This document shows, in pieces, positions 1 to 9,925 of a stretch of DNA of 56,909 bases; within the stretch, counting starts at the first letter, position 1, and the number at the start of each line of letters is the position of its first letter. A model generated the notes under the pieces. That model was given only the letters and a program-made list of their open reading frames with translations. It had not been told where the DNA came from and made no database searches. The stretch spans positions 1 through 56,909 of the forward strand of contig JAPJOH010000015.1 of NCBI GenBank assembly GCA_030826265.1. Direction: 5' to 3'. The stretch is from Collinsella aerofaciens. Lineage in GTDB: Bacteria > Actinomycetota > Coriobacteriia > Coriobacteriales > Coriobacteriaceae. The translations under genes were made by a program, and so were the position numbers.

Positions 1-55
1 CCGATTTTGCCTCTTGACAATGTCCTGCTCATATTAAAAGGAACGTCCCTAACTG
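1..55. repeat. 55-bp terminal inverted repeat, left copy
   Basis: These 55 bases are the exact reverse complement of the last 55 bases of the window; identity stops at base 56. It contains GAACGTCCCT, which resembles the palindrome near 12.3 kb. A sharp 55-base cut-off at both ends fits the overlap length of an assembly graph ending at a dispersed repeat better than a transposon end. Confidence 0.9.
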
Positions 56-111
56 ACGGTTGTGGGACAATACCGAGCGAACGTGATTGGTTGTCCGTGG
101 AAGGGGTCGCG

Positions 112-537
112 ATGAAAAAGCTCAGGACGCTTGCCGACGTGTTGCGCCAGGCGGGCTTTGTGCGCATTACGGAGCTGTTCCTCGTCTTCTATCTGCTGTG
201 CTCGACGGCCGTCTGGCTGTCCGAGCCCACGACCCTCACGTTTGGCGATGGCCTGTGGTTTAGCTTTGAGACGGTCTCGACCATCGGCTTTGGCGACATT
301 CCGGCCGAAACACCGGTTGCCCGCGCCATTACCGTCGTCTTGAGCGTTATCAGCATCTTCTACATCGCCATGCTCACGGGCGTGGCGGTGAACTACTGCA
401 ATACGCTAATCAAGATGCGTCAAAAGGACACCATGGCGCGCTTTATGGATGATCTGGAGCATTTGGAAGAGCTCGATCGCGACGAGCTTGCCGATCTTTC
501 GCGTCGCGTGCGCGAGTATCGTCGACGCCAGCGCTAG
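112..537 (+). CDS. two-TM potassium channel-like protein
   Basis: This is a small (141 aa) ion-channel protein of the two-transmembrane K+ channel type. It has a first membrane helix (about residues 19-37), a pore segment with the selectivity-filter motif TIGFGD (about 57-62), and a second helix (about 70-92). The tail is charged and probably helical (LEHLEELDRDELADLSRR). There is no obvious RCK or cyclic-nucleotide domain, so the gating signal is unknown. The start chosen is ATG at 112, preceded by GGAAGGGG. The longer in-frame reading runs back into the terminal repeat and is unlikely to be the real N-terminus. Confidence 0.8.
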   Translation: MKKLRTLADVLRQAGFVRITELFLVFYLLCSTAVWLSEPTTLTFGDGLWFSFETVSTIGFGDIPAETPVARAITVVLSVISIFYIAMLTGVAVNYCNTLIKMRQKDTMARFMDDLEHLEELDRDELADLSRRVREYRRRQR

Positions 538-572
538 AACGGGCGCCGTGCGTCACGATGAGGGGGACAAAT

Positions 573-1106
573 ATGAACATCACCGTGTACCTGGGTGCCA
601 ACACTGGCAATGACCCGGCGTTTCTGCCTGCGGTGCAGGAGCTGGGCAACTGGATTGGCGCCAACGGACACGCGCTGGTATACGGCGGGTCCAAATCGGG
701 CCTGATGGGTGCGCTCGCCGATAGCGTGCTCGATGCTGGCGGACACGTGACGGGTGTGGAGCCGAGCTTTTTTATCGAGGCCGAGTTTCAACATGACGGT
801 ATCGACGACCTCATCGTGACGAGCGATATGGCGGAGCGCAAGGCCAAGATGATTGAGCTCGGCGATGCGTTCATCGCCTTTCCCGGCGGGACGGGCACGC
901 TCGAGGAGATTGCCGAGGTCATGTCCGCGGTGTCATTGGGGCACCTGAGCGCTCCGTGCATCCTGTATAACCTGGGCGGTTACTACAACGACCTCAAGGC
1001 GCTGCTCGGGCACATGATCGATAAGGGTTTATCGAGCCCGCAGCGCCAGCACGGCATCTACTTTGCCGACGATTTGCGCGAGATTGCCTCGATTATCAAC
1101 GGATAA
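573..1106 (+). CDS. LOG-family Rossmann-fold nucleotide hydrolase
   Basis: This is a 178-aa protein of the LOG / TIGR00730 family (lysine-decarboxylase-like fold), whose studied members release nucleobase from nucleoside 5'-monophosphates. The signature PGGTGTLEE lies at about residues 104-112. YGGSKSGLMG near the N-terminus is the usual phosphate-binding region. The start at 573 follows AGGGGGA at a 5-base spacing. It lies 35 bases after the channel gene on the same strand and may share its transcript. The physiological substrate cannot be read from sequence. Confidence 0.85.
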   Translation: MNITVYLGANTGNDPAFLPAVQELGNWIGANGHALVYGGSKSGLMGALADSVLDAGGHVTGVEPSFFIEAEFQHDGIDDLIVTSDMAERKAKMIELGDAFIAFPGGTGTLEEIAEVMSAVSLGHLSAPCILYNLGGYYNDLKALLGHMIDKGLSSPQRQHGIYFADDLREIASIING

Positions 1107-1165
1107 GCCTTGAGCCTGCCCTACTATGGCTCCCAATGGTGCCGTTTGCGGCGCAGGTGGTTGGC

Positions 1166-1192
1166 TTGACTGGGCAACGCTCGCTCTACAAT
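1166..1192 (+). promoter_or_regulatory. possible promoter of the ClC gene
   Basis: TTGACT (1166-1171) and TACAAT (1187-1192) are separated by 15 bases, shorter than the usual 17. TACAAT recurs as a -10-like box upstream of several genes in this window. The element lies about 40 bases upstream of the ClC start. Confidence 0.35.
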
Positions 1193-1231
1193 AAAACGTA
1201 TCTATGTCGACTTTGACCGCGGGAGGACCCG

Positions 1232-2536
1232 ATGGATAACCTTGCCAAACCCACGAACCGAGCGCTGTTTTTGGTCAGCGTTGCCGTGACCGGTGCACTC
1301 GCGGGTGCCGCAGTCTGGCTGTTCTTTTTTGCGATGGAGCACGGTATCGACTATCTATGGACCGAGATTCCGCACGCGCTGGGCGTCGCTTCGCCCGAGC
1401 TTGCCAGCGGCCCGTTTGGCTTTCTGCCGTACCCGTTTTTTGTCTGCCTGCTGGGCGGCCTGTTAATCGGTCTGTACGAAAAGATGACAGGCACCAAGAC
1501 CGATGACCTCAACCAGGTGATGGCTAAGGTTAAGCAAGACGGGCGCTACCCGTACGACAACCTGGGCAAGCTTTCGCTCGCGGCATTGCTGCCGCTGCTG
1601 TTTGGCGGAAGCATTGGACCGGAGGCCGGCCTGACCGGCGTTATCGCCGGTCTGTGCAGCTGGGTCGGCGACCGCATGCGTCGCTTTGGCGCCGAGTTTA
1701 GGGAGCTCACGTTGCTGGGCACCCAGGCTGCCCTGACGGCGCTCTTTACCGCGCCCGTCTTTGGCTTTGTGGCGCCGCTTGCCGGTAGCACCGACGGCCA
1801 GGGTGTCGGCGATGGCGAGGATTCCGAATCCGGTGAGATCACCATCAGGCTGCCTAAGGCGCAAAAGACCGTGGTTTACGGCATCGCGATTGCTGGCGGC
1901 CTGGGCACCTACCTGCTGCTCGGCCAGCTCATGGGCGGCGGCATGGGTATGCCGAGGTTCGAGGCTGCCGTGGTGGGCAACCTGGAGCTTACCTGGCTCA
2001 TTCCTCTGTCGCTGATCGGAACAATCTGCGGCTGGCTGTACTTTGTCTCTGAGCACGCGAGCGAAGCGCTTGCTCATGCAATAGGGGCGCGCCCTGTCGT
2101 CAAAGCCATGCTGGCCGGTCTGGCGCTCGCCATCTGCGGCACGGTCCTGCCCTACACCATGTTTGCCGGCGAGACGCAGGCCGACGTGCTCATGGAAACC
2201 TATCTGACCATTCCCGCCGGCGTGCTTATCGCGACCGGTCTCGTTAAGGCCATGCTGACGCCCGCCCTCATCAACCTTGGTTGGCGCGGCGGCCACTTCT
2301 TCCCGGTTATCTTCTCGGGCGTAAGCCTGGGCTATGGCCTTGCTATCCTCACCGGCGCCGATCCGGTCTTTTGCGTCGCCGTTTGCACGGCCTCGACGAT
2401 GGGCGCCGTTATGCGTCAGCCCGTCATGGTCGTGGGCCTGCTGCTCATGTGCTTCCCACTCAAGGGTATCGTCTGCATGATCATCGCGGCCGTCATCGCC
2501 GCCGGCATTCCACTGCCCAAGCCGCTGCGCAAGTAG
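1232..2536 (+). CDS. ClC-family chloride channel/transporter
   Basis: This is a 434-aa polytopic membrane protein of the voltage-gated chloride channel family. The ClC selectivity segment appears as GGSIGPEAGL (about residues 125-135), with the Glu seen in proton-coupled members. A second pore segment, GWRGGHFFP, lies at about 350-358. A hydrophilic linker rich in Gly, Asp and Glu interrupts the middle at about 186-211, and there are no C-terminal CBS domains. The start at 1232 follows GGGAGGA. It is probably a monocistronic ion transporter (chloride or fluoride; not distinguishable here). Confidence 0.85.
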   Translation: MDNLAKPTNRALFLVSVAVTGALAGAAVWLFFFAMEHGIDYLWTEIPHALGVASPELASGPFGFLPYPFFVCLLGGLLIGLYEKMTGTKTDDLNQVMAKVKQDGRYPYDNLGKLSLAALLPLLFGGSIGPEAGLTGVIAGLCSWVGDRMRRFGAEFRELTLLGTQAALTALFTAPVFGFVAPLAGSTDGQGVGDGEDSESGEITIRLPKAQKTVVYGIAIAGGLGTYLLLGQLMGGGMGMPRFEAAVVGNLELTWLIPLSLIGTICGWLYFVSEHASEALAHAIGARPVVKAMLAGLALAICGTVLPYTMFAGETQADVLMETYLTIPAGVLIATGLVKAMLTPALINLGWRGGHFFPVIFSGVSLGYGLAILTGADPVFCVAVCTASTMGAVMRQPVMVVGLLLMCFPLKGIVCMIIAAVIAAGIPLPKPLRK

Positions 2537-2553
2537 CACGGTAGCGCGCGCCG

Positions 2554-2572
2554 GGGACATGCCCTTTGTCAC
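2554..2572. repeat. partial copy of the GACAAAGGGAC palindrome
   Basis: GGGACATGCCCTTTGTCAC matches the right half of the complete palindrome at 23093-23127 at 17 of 19 positions; the left arm is missing. It lies 17 bases after the ClC stop codon. Confidence 0.55.
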
Positions 2573-2621
2573 GGATTTACGGATGGGCGATTGCGTCCTT
2601 CGTGGATTGAGACTCGCGTGA

Positions 2622-3320
2622 CTACAGGTCGCGTACTCGATAAACCTTGGTGCTGACGGTGCAGCTGATTGCGCATAGTGCGAGCGCCAGTACGGCAATT
2701 CCTGCACACAGACAGCCAAGGACGGCAGGATCGGGATTCGCCCCGGCAATCGACATAAGCCAGTTGCTGATGGGGTTGGAGGAGCTCAGCGCTGCCATGG
2801 TAAGGCATCCGAGTAGGGCAAACAGGCCAACGGATAGGCGTAGTGCCTCCATGTGTCCAAATCGGAAGAACAGCGGCTGTGCCAAGAACACCATCATGAG
2901 GGAGATGAGCATCGATGCTGCCGAGGCAATTGCGATCTCAAAGATGGTTTGTCCTGTCGAGGCCACGCCAGCGCTGTTGAAGAACGGAAGGGCGATGATG
3001 TTCAAAAGCACGGCGGCGCAGGTCATGATGGCCGAGAAGACAACGATGCACAGGTAGCGTGCGCAAATTATGTCTTTGCGCGTGAGAGGCAGCGTTGCCC
3101 GATAACGCTCCCATCCGTTTTGATTGTCGAAGCCGGCCAGCGAGCTCATGACCATGATGGGCGACATGGCGCTGACCGCGCAGGCGCCGGCGCTCATGCC
3201 GGAATCGCCATCCGACGCGTTGGCAAGGGTTAGCACGACGAAGATGAACAGGCCGACGCCCGCGATGCTCGGGGTGAGCGTGCGAACGATGGCGAGCTCG
3301 GACATAAAGGCGCGTTTCAT
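2622..3320 (-). CDS. ABC-2 type transporter permease
   Basis: This 232-aa integral membrane protein with about six hydrophobic segments is the permease partner of the ATPase immediately upstream. Its start codon overlaps the stop of the ATPase gene (ATGA), so the two are translationally coupled. It looks like the ABC-2 exporter permeases found next to YtrA-type GntR regulators. The N-terminus has the typical basic start followed by a helix, and a segment around residues 60-75 (NQNGWERYRATLPLTRKDI) is a cytoplasmic loop common in this family. The transported compound is unknown; antimicrobial peptide or bacitracin-type defence is only a guess from family context. Confidence 0.75.
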   Translation of the reverse strand: MKRAFMSELAIVRTLTPSIAGVGLFIFVVLTLANASDGDSGMSAGACAVSAMSPIMVMSSLAGFDNQNGWERYRATLPLTRKDIICARYLCIVVFSAIMTCAAVLLNIIALPFFNSAGVASTGQTIFEIAIASAASMLISLMMVFLAQPLFFRFGHMEALRLSVGLFALLGCLTMAALSSSNPISNWLMSIAGANPDPAVLGCLCAGIAVLALALCAISCTVSTKVYRVRDL

Positions 3321-4198
3321 TTTGAAGCCCCTTTCAGCGTGAGGCGCAGATAGTCATCAATGGTTGCCCGATCGCAGGGAATCTCGGGAAAGGCCTCGAG
3401 CGTTTCGCGACGGTTGGGCACGAGCACGTCCACGCTATAGGCGTGGTGGGCGGCGCGGGCGCCTTCGACGCAAGCCATAAGCTCGGCGGCCTGTGCTTGG
3501 GTGCAGTGGGCGATGCCGGCGCGGTCGGTAATTTCCTCGCGCGGCAGGTCAAAAATAATCGAACCGTTATCGATGCAGATGACGCGGTCGGTGGCGCGAT
3601 CGAGGTCGGATGTAATGTGGCTCGAGAGCAGCACGCTGTGCTGGCCGTCGGCGACAAAGGCAAGCAGCTCATCGAGCAGTTCCTCGCGTGCCATGGGATC
3701 GAGGCCCGCGGTGGCTTCGTCCAAAACGAGCAGCTTGGCATTGTGGCTGAGTGCACAGGCGAGCTGCAGCTTCATACCCATGCCGCGGGAGAGGTCCTTG
3801 ACCTTTGTCTTGGGATCGAGGCCAAATCGGTTGATGAATCCGGCGAACGTTTCGCGGTCCCACGTGGGGTACGCCGGGCCTACGAGCGCCTCGATCTGGC
3901 CCACCTTGAGCGTTGAAGGGAAGGGGCATGTGTCCAGGACGAGACCGACGCGGGAGCGTAGATGGCGTTGCGACTCATCGGGCGCGTCGGCGCCACAGCG
4001 CTGCCCAAACAGGTGCACTTCGCCGGCATCGAGCTTTATAAGCCCGAGAGCAGCTCGAATCGCCGTTGTTTTGCCAGCACCGTTGGCACCAACAAAGCCG
4101 ACGATCTGGCCAGGCTCCACGGCAAGCGTGACGTCGCGCAGCGAAAAGCGGTCGCTTACAGTGCGTGAGATGCCTTTGAGTTCAAGCAAGTTTTGCAT
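3317..4198 (-). CDS. ABC transporter ATP-binding protein
   Basis: This is a 293-aa nucleotide-binding subunit. Walker A is GANGAGKTT (37-45) and Walker B is LLVLDE (156-161), followed by ATAGLDP. The signature loop is LSRGM rather than LSGGQ (about 136-140), a variant common in YhcH/YtrB-type exporters. The H-loop His is in LLSSHITSD. The C-terminal 80 residues form the extra domain of this subfamily. The start follows AAGAAAGG. It is the middle gene of a regulator-ATPase-permease operon. Confidence 0.88.
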   Translation of the reverse strand: MQNLLELKGISRTVSDRFSLRDVTLAVEPGQIVGFVGANGAGKTTAIRAALGLIKLDAGEVHLFGQRCGADAPDESQRHLRSRVGLVLDTCPFPSTLKVGQIEALVGPAYPTWDRETFAGFINRFGLDPKTKVKDLSRGMGMKLQLACALSHNAKLLVLDEATAGLDPMAREELLDELLAFVADGQHSVLLSSHITSDLDRATDRVICIDNGSIIFDLPREEITDRAGIAHCTQAQAAELMACVEGARAAHHAYSVDVLVPNRRETLEAFPEIPCDRATIDDYLRLTLKGASK

Positions 4199-4221
4199 GG
4201 TATAGCCTTTCTTGCAGATGG

Positions 4222-4602
4222 CTACTGCATGGTTTCGGGGGCTACCAGGTCGAGCATCTCGTGCAGTTTGTCGCGCGTGACGCCCAAGGCTTCGGCTTGG
4301 CTTGCCGCTTTCGCAAGCAGCTCTTCGATATGACAGAGCTGGTTTTCACGCAAAAGCTCCTGGTTGCCCTCGGCGACAAAACAGCCCTTGCCCTGCACGG
4401 TGCAGATAAACCCGAGCTGCTCCAGGTCGGCGTAGGCGCGCTTGGTGGTGATGACGCTCACGCCAAGATCGCTCGCGAGTGCACGGATGCTGGGGAGTTT
4501 GGCTCCCGCAGCGAGCGTGCCCGATAAGATCTGAGCTTTGACTTGCGAGGTTATCTGCTCGTAGATGGGCTTGTCGCTCGAATTGGATAGGATGATGTCC
4601 AC
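4222..4602 (-). CDS. GntR-family repressor, YtrA subfamily
   Basis: This is a 126-aa regulator with an N-terminal GntR winged helix (about residues 10-78) containing KLPSIRALASDLGVSVITTKRAY-type helices, and a short C-terminal helical part. The small size and position ahead of an ABC ATPase/permease pair match YtrA/YhcF regulators, which repress their own operon. The start is GTG at 4602, seven bases after AAGGAG. A 7-bp inverted repeat lies 50-68 bases upstream and is the likely binding site. Confidence 0.85.
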   Translation of the reverse strand: MDIILSNSSDKPIYEQITSQVKAQILSGTLAAGAKLPSIRALASDLGVSVITTKRAYADLEQLGFICTVQGKGCFVAEGNQELLRENQLCHIEELLAKAASQAEALGVTRDKLHEMLDLVAPETMQ

Positions 4603-4651
4603 AGCGGCTCCTTAGCTGTTGGGCTACACGTGTATATAACCGGTAAGCACA

Positions 4652-4670
4652 GTATATATACACTATATAC
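4652..4670. promoter_or_regulatory. dyad operator candidate for the GntR/ABC operon
   Basis: GTATATA and TATATAC form perfect 7-bp arms around a 5-base spacer, and a further TGTATATA lies at 4631-4638. AT-rich dyads of this form are typical sites for YtrA-type GntR repressors. Confidence 0.5.
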
Positions 4671-4764
4671 AGTTATGCAAGAGGCAAATACTGATTGGGC
4701 CGGCTACCCTGGCCCCAACTGATGAATTTGTCCTGATAGGCGCCCTAGAGCGGGATTTCACGGC

Positions 4765-4787
4765 TACAATAGTACGGTTACAACGAC
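4765..4787 (+). promoter_or_regulatory. prfC -10 box and shared 13-base leader
   Basis: TACAAT (4765-4770) is followed after four bases by CGGTTACAACGAC (4775-4787). The same 13 bases follow TATACT at the same distance upstream of the deformylase-like gene at 39.5 kb. No good -35 box is visible at either place. Confidence 0.4.
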
Positions 4788-4817
4788 GTAATGCACTCAA
4801 TGCAAGAAAGGATCCGC

Positions 4818-6431
<1,614 letters not shown>

Positions 6432-6437
6432 CGCATC

Positions 6438-6470
6438 GGCGCGGTGGCCCTGCGGGGCTGCCGCGCCGTT
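6438..6470 (+). terminator. hairpin terminator after prfC
   Basis: A 13-bp G+C-rich stem (6438-6450 with 6455-6467, two G-T pairs) has a 4-base loop and is followed by GTTTG. It starts seven bases after the prfC stop. Confidence 0.7.
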
Positions 6471-6531
6471 TGCTTGCCTGATGCCGTGTGAGCGGCTATT
6501 ATACCCACCGTCGTCTCAAGACCGGGGCGTC

Positions 6532-6581
6532 CGAGCAGTTCGGGTCCGATATCCTGCTCGTTAAACCTAAAACCAAAGGAG
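6532..6581 (+). promoter_or_regulatory. pseudoknot-like leader, possible preQ1-I riboswitch
   Basis: CGAGCAG (6532-6538) pairs with CTGCTCG (6554-6560) around a 15-base loop starting TTC. An A-rich tail with two ACC triplets (6565-6567, 6572-6574) could pair with GGT in the loop and runs directly into the AAAGGAG ribosome site. This layout, a stem-loop plus A-rich tail ending in the Shine-Dalgarno, is that of preQ1-I riboswitches. VUT/YhhQ genes are known targets of preQ1 riboswitches. The loop differs from the consensus I remember, so the call is tentative. Confidence 0.33.
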
Positions 6582-6587
6582 TACATA

Positions 6588-7310
6588 ATGATCAAGAAGG
6601 TCATGGAGGACTACAAGGTCCTGTTGCGGAGCATTCCCGCGGCAACGGTTTCGCTGTTTTTCGTGAGCGTCATCATGATGAACCTGCTGGCCAACAAAGA
6701 GCTTATCAGCCTGCCGTATCTGGCACTCGATTGCGGCTTTGTGGTGAGCTGGGTTTCGTTTTTGTGCCAGGACATGATCTGCAAGCGCTTTGGCGCCAAG
6801 GCATCCATCAAAATCTCTATCCTCGCGCTGCTGGTCAACCTGGCCGTGAGCCTGTGCTTTTGGGCATGCTCGCTCACGCCCGGTATGTGGGGCGCCTACT
6901 ACGACACCGGCATGATCGAGGTCAACACCGCCCTTAACGCCACCATCGGCGGCACCTGGTACGTGGTGCTGGGATCTTCGCTGGCAATGCTCGTTTCTGC
7001 CGTGGTTAACTCCACGCTCAACCAGTCGCTCGGCCGCATGCTCAAAAAGAATAACTTTGCGAGCTTCGCCTTCCGCTCCTATGTGTCCACGGGTGTTGGC
7101 CAGTTTATCGACAATCTGGTCTTTGCCATTGTGGTGAGCCACACGTTCTTTGGTTGGACCTGGGTGCAGGTCCTTATGTGCTCGCTGACCGGCGCTGTTG
7201 CCGAGCTGCTGTGCGAGGTTTTCCTGAGCCCCGTGGGCTACAAGGTCGTGCGCGGCTGGGAGCGCGAGAATGTGGGCTCCGAGTACCTCGAGCGCCACGC
7301 AACCGCCTAA
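6588..7310 (+). CDS. VUT-family transporter, probable queuosine precursor uptake
   Basis: This is a 240-aa membrane protein of the VUT / YhhQ family (COG1738), whose studied members import queuosine precursors. It has about six membrane helices. The family-typical stretch SYVSTGVGQFIDNLVF lies at about residues 164-179. The start follows AAAGGAG at a good spacing. The leader upstream can fold as a small pseudoknot that would cover this ribosome site, consistent with preQ1 control of translation. An SDR gene follows after 9 bases. Confidence 0.8.
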   Translation: MIKKVMEDYKVLLRSIPAATVSLFFVSVIMMNLLANKELISLPYLALDCGFVVSWVSFLCQDMICKRFGAKASIKISILALLVNLAVSLCFWACSLTPGMWGAYYDTGMIEVNTALNATIGGTWYVVLGSSLAMLVSAVVNSTLNQSLGRMLKKNNFASFAFRSYVSTGVGQFIDNLVFAIVVSHTFFGWTWVQVLMCSLTGAVAELLCEVFLSPVGYKVVRGWERENVGSEYLERHATA

Positions 7311-7319
7311 GGAGCAAGT

Positions 7320-8000
7320 ATGCGGGTTTTGATCACGGGTGCTTCGGGCGGTATCGGAGCCGCATGCGTGCAACGATTTTTGGACGAGGGCCACGAGGTC
7401 GTGGGCTTTGATTTGCTACCGGCGGCGATCAAACACGAGTGCTACCGCCATCTGATCGTTGATGTTCGCAAGCCGGACGCGTTTCCAGACGATCTTGAAC
7501 CCCAGGTGATCGTGAACGTTGCCGGTACGCAGGATTCGGCTGACGACATCGCCGCCAACCTGTATGGCACCATCAACGTGACCGAGCGCTACGCCTTTGC
7601 GGGGGAGGGGCTTGCCGCCAAGCCGGCGCCGGCTATCAAATCCGTGGTCAATGTGGGGTCGGCGAGCGGGCATACGGGATCGGAGTTTCCTGCCTATGCT
7701 GCCAGCAAGGGCGGCGTTATCGCCTACACCAAGAACCTTGCAAACCGCCTGGCACCGCAGGCCATTGCCAACAGTGTGGACCCGGGCGGCGTTATCACGC
7801 CGCTCAACCGTTGCGTGATGGAAGACGAACACCTGTGGAACCAGATTATGGAGCTCACGCCGCTTAAGCGCTGGGCCACCGCCCAAGAGATCGCCGAGTG
7901 GATCTACTTTGTGGGCGTGACCAACCGGTTTATGACCGGGCAGAGTCTGCTAATCGATGGCGGCGAGGCCGGCCGCACACAATTTATTTGGCCCGAATAG
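7320..8000 (+). CDS. SDR-family oxidoreductase
   Basis: This is a classical short-chain dehydrogenase of 226 aa. The nucleotide loop is GASGGIG (7-13), and Asp31 after the second strand suggests NAD(H) rather than NADP(H). Other motifs are NVAG (66-69), a Ser in NVGSASG (about 114-116), and the catalytic Tyr126/Lys130 in YAASK. The C-terminus has the usual FMTGQSLLIDGG. It lies 9 bases after the VUT gene with AGGAG between them, so the two are likely co-transcribed. The substrate is unknown; a shared role with the transporter is only inferred from position. Confidence 0.85.
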   Translation: MRVLITGASGGIGAACVQRFLDEGHEVVGFDLLPAAIKHECYRHLIVDVRKPDAFPDDLEPQVIVNVAGTQDSADDIAANLYGTINVTERYAFAGEGLAAKPAPAIKSVVNVGSASGHTGSEFPAYAASKGGVIAYTKNLANRLAPQAIANSVDPGGVITPLNRCVMEDEHLWNQIMELTPLKRWATAQEIAEWIYFVGVTNRFMTGQSLLIDGGEAGRTQFIWPE

Positions 8001-8004
8001 GAAA

Positions 8005-8037
8005 TGCGCCCGATGGAAAGCCGTCGGGTGCGTTTTT
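8005..8037. terminator. terminator between SDR gene and ung
   Basis: A 12-bp stem (8005-8016 with 8021-8032, including G-T pairs) with an AAAG loop is followed by TTTTT. It serves the SDR gene and sits where the convergent ung transcript also ends. Confidence 0.85.
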
Positions 8038-8050
8038 GATGTATCGACTT

Positions 8051-8776
8051 CTAGCCGAGGCAAGTCCAGTTGACGGGGGTCGAGCCGTGTTGTTCGAGTA
8101 GCCGATTGGCTGCCGAGAAGGGACGCGATCCCATAAAAGCAGGGAGTTCTGCCGTGGCGCGGTTGGCCGAAAGCGGCGAGGGGTGCGTGGAGGCCAGGCA
8201 GAACTTGTCGGTTGCCTTGCCCGCGTCAGTTGCGACGAGCTTGCCCTCGACCATCTGCTGGGCAAAGCGGCCCCATGCCAAAAAGACTACCGGCTGGGGC
8301 AGCTGACAGCAGCGTTCGATAACGTAGTCGGTGAGCGTGCTCCAGCCCAGTTTGGCGTGCGAGTTGGCGGCATGCTCGCGCACGGTGAGCGTAGTGTTGA
8401 GGAGCAGGACGCCCTGTTGTGCCCATGGGGTTAGGTCTCCCGTGGCGGGAATGGGACAACCCAGATCGGCTTTGAGTTCCTTGTAAATGTTGCGCAGGCT
8501 CGGCGGCAACTTGGTTTGCGTCGCGGGGACCGAGAACGACAGCCCCATTGCCTGGTTGGGTCCGTGATAGGGGTCTTGACCCAAGATGACAACCTTGACC
8601 TGGTCGGCCGGCGTGTAGGCGAGGGCATTGAGGATGTCGTCTTGTGCCGGGTAGATAGTCTGCTCGGCACGCAAAAGGGCGATGCGCTCGAGCAGCTGGT
8701 TCGTAGTGTCACGTACCGGCTGCGGTGCATCGCCCAACCAAGTTGCTATGTTGCGGTCGCGGGTCGCGGCGTCCAT
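8051..8776 (-). CDS. ung: uracil-DNA glycosylase, family 1
   Basis: This 241-aa enzyme removes uracil from DNA as the first step of base excision repair. The catalytic water-activating motif GQDPYHG (66-72, Asp68) and the minor-groove loop HPSPLSA (198-204, His198) are intact. LLLNTTLTVR and AWGRFAQ are also typical of family 1. The length is normal. The start follows AAAGGAG. The gene is convergent with the SDR gene. Confidence 0.96.
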   Translation of the reverse strand: MDAATRDRNIATWLGDAPQPVRDTTNQLLERIALLRAEQTIYPAQDDILNALAYTPADQVKVVILGQDPYHGPNQAMGLSFSVPATQTKLPPSLRNIYKELKADLGCPIPATGDLTPWAQQGVLLLNTTLTVREHAANSHAKLGWSTLTDYVIERCCQLPQPVVFLAWGRFAQQMVEGKLVATDAGKATDKFCLASTHPSPLSANRATAELPAFMGSRPFSAANRLLEQHGSTPVNWTCLG

Positions 8777-8864
8777 GGGGCTCCTTTACGTCAGATGCTC
8801 TGTTTGCATCTATTGTAAAGGCGCACCGGAGACCTTTATGCCGCGGCCGTATGAGGAGTAGTGT

Positions 8865-9767
8865 CTACGAGACGTGCTCGGGCGCTCCCGCCATGCGAGC
8901 CTGTCCATGTGCGCGGAGGAGCGGAAGCTCGACGGTTGCCACCATGACGCCGCTGAGGATGAGTGCAGCGCCAAAGAAGGCGATGGGGCTCAGAACCTCG
9001 CCGACCAGGAAGAACGAGAAGACGGCGGAGCAGACCGGCTCGAGCGAGAAGGCGAAGCCGGTGGTCTCGGCGGGCACGTGGGGCTGCACGAGCGTTTGGG
9101 TGATAAAGCCGTAGGCAGAGCAGATGAGTGCGAGTGCGACGACGACTACGACCTCGCTGGGCGTGCTGGGAAGTGTGAAACCGCCAAAGGCGCATGCGGC
9201 AATGCCCGAGAACAGGCCGCCAAAGCCCAGCTGCCAAACGCCCAGGGACAGCGGATCGACTTCTTCGACAAACCGCTTGGCGACAATGATGTGTCCGGCG
9301 TAGACAAAGGCGGAGAGCAGCATGATGAGCGCGCCCGGGTTCAGGCTGGTGAAGTCGGCGCCCGAGAGCAGCAACATACCGCAGGTGACGATGGCGGTGC
9401 CGACGAGCACTTTGCGCTCGGGGGCGCGGCGCAGCAGGGCGGCGTTGGCAAACGGCACGATCACGACCGTCAGGCTCTGCAAAAAGCCGGCAGTGGAGGC
9501 AGAGGTGAGGCTGGAGCCCAGGCACATGCAGGTGAGCTCGGTTGCCATAATGGCGCCGATGATGGCGGCACGGACCATAAGGTCGCGGTTGATGCGGAAA
9601 GCGCGCTTGTGGAAGAGCAGCAGGCAGACCACAAAGGCGATGATGCAGCGTAGCGCGACGATGCTCGTGGCGTTCATGCTGTCCATGCCGATCTTCATGA
9701 GGGGATACGAAAAGCCCCATGCGACGGGAACGGAAAATGAGAGCGCGATTGCTTTTTTGCGATCCAT
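8865..9767 (-). CDS. DMT-superfamily (EamA) transporter
   Basis: This 300-aa protein has ten predicted membrane helices arranged as two EamA repeats, typical of drug/metabolite exporters. Its N-terminus has the usual AWGFSYPLMKIG. The second repeat ends with SLEPVCSAVFSFFLVGEVL, a standard EamA feature. The start follows AAAGGAG. A LysR gene is divergently transcribed 158 bases away and probably controls it. A second DMT/LysR divergent pair occurs at 43.6-45.5 kb. The substrate is unknown. Confidence 0.85.
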   Translation of the reverse strand: MDRKKAIALSFSVPVAWGFSYPLMKIGMDSMNATSIVALRCIIAFVVCLLLFHKRAFRINRDLMVRAAIIGAIMATELTCMCLGSSLTSASTAGFLQSLTVVIVPFANAALLRRAPERKVLVGTAIVTCGMLLLSGADFTSLNPGALIMLLSAFVYAGHIIVAKRFVEEVDPLSLGVWQLGFGGLFSGIAACAFGGFTLPSTPSEVVVVVALALICSAYGFITQTLVQPHVPAETTGFAFSLEPVCSAVFSFFLVGEVLSPIAFFGAALILSGVMVATVELPLLRAHGQARMAGAPEHVS

Positions 9768-9925
9768 GGGACTCCTTTTGTTACAGAACGGTTTCGCAAA
9801 AAGGATTCTGCTCCCAGATGTGGATGTAGTAAAGCGAATGTATCTTCAGTATGATTAAGAAATACTAATGTAGGCAGAAAAAGCCCTGGCAAAACGTTTT
9901 ACGGCTGCATTGATGTGGAGGCGCG

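Noticed and set aside
14..42. Promoter inside the terminal repeat (TTGACA at 14-19)
   Set aside because: No -10 box stands at a 16-18 base distance; AAAGGA is found there instead.
1463..2749. 428-codon minus-strand frame
   Set aside because: It is a shadow of the ClC gene and runs on into the permease region; no start signals.
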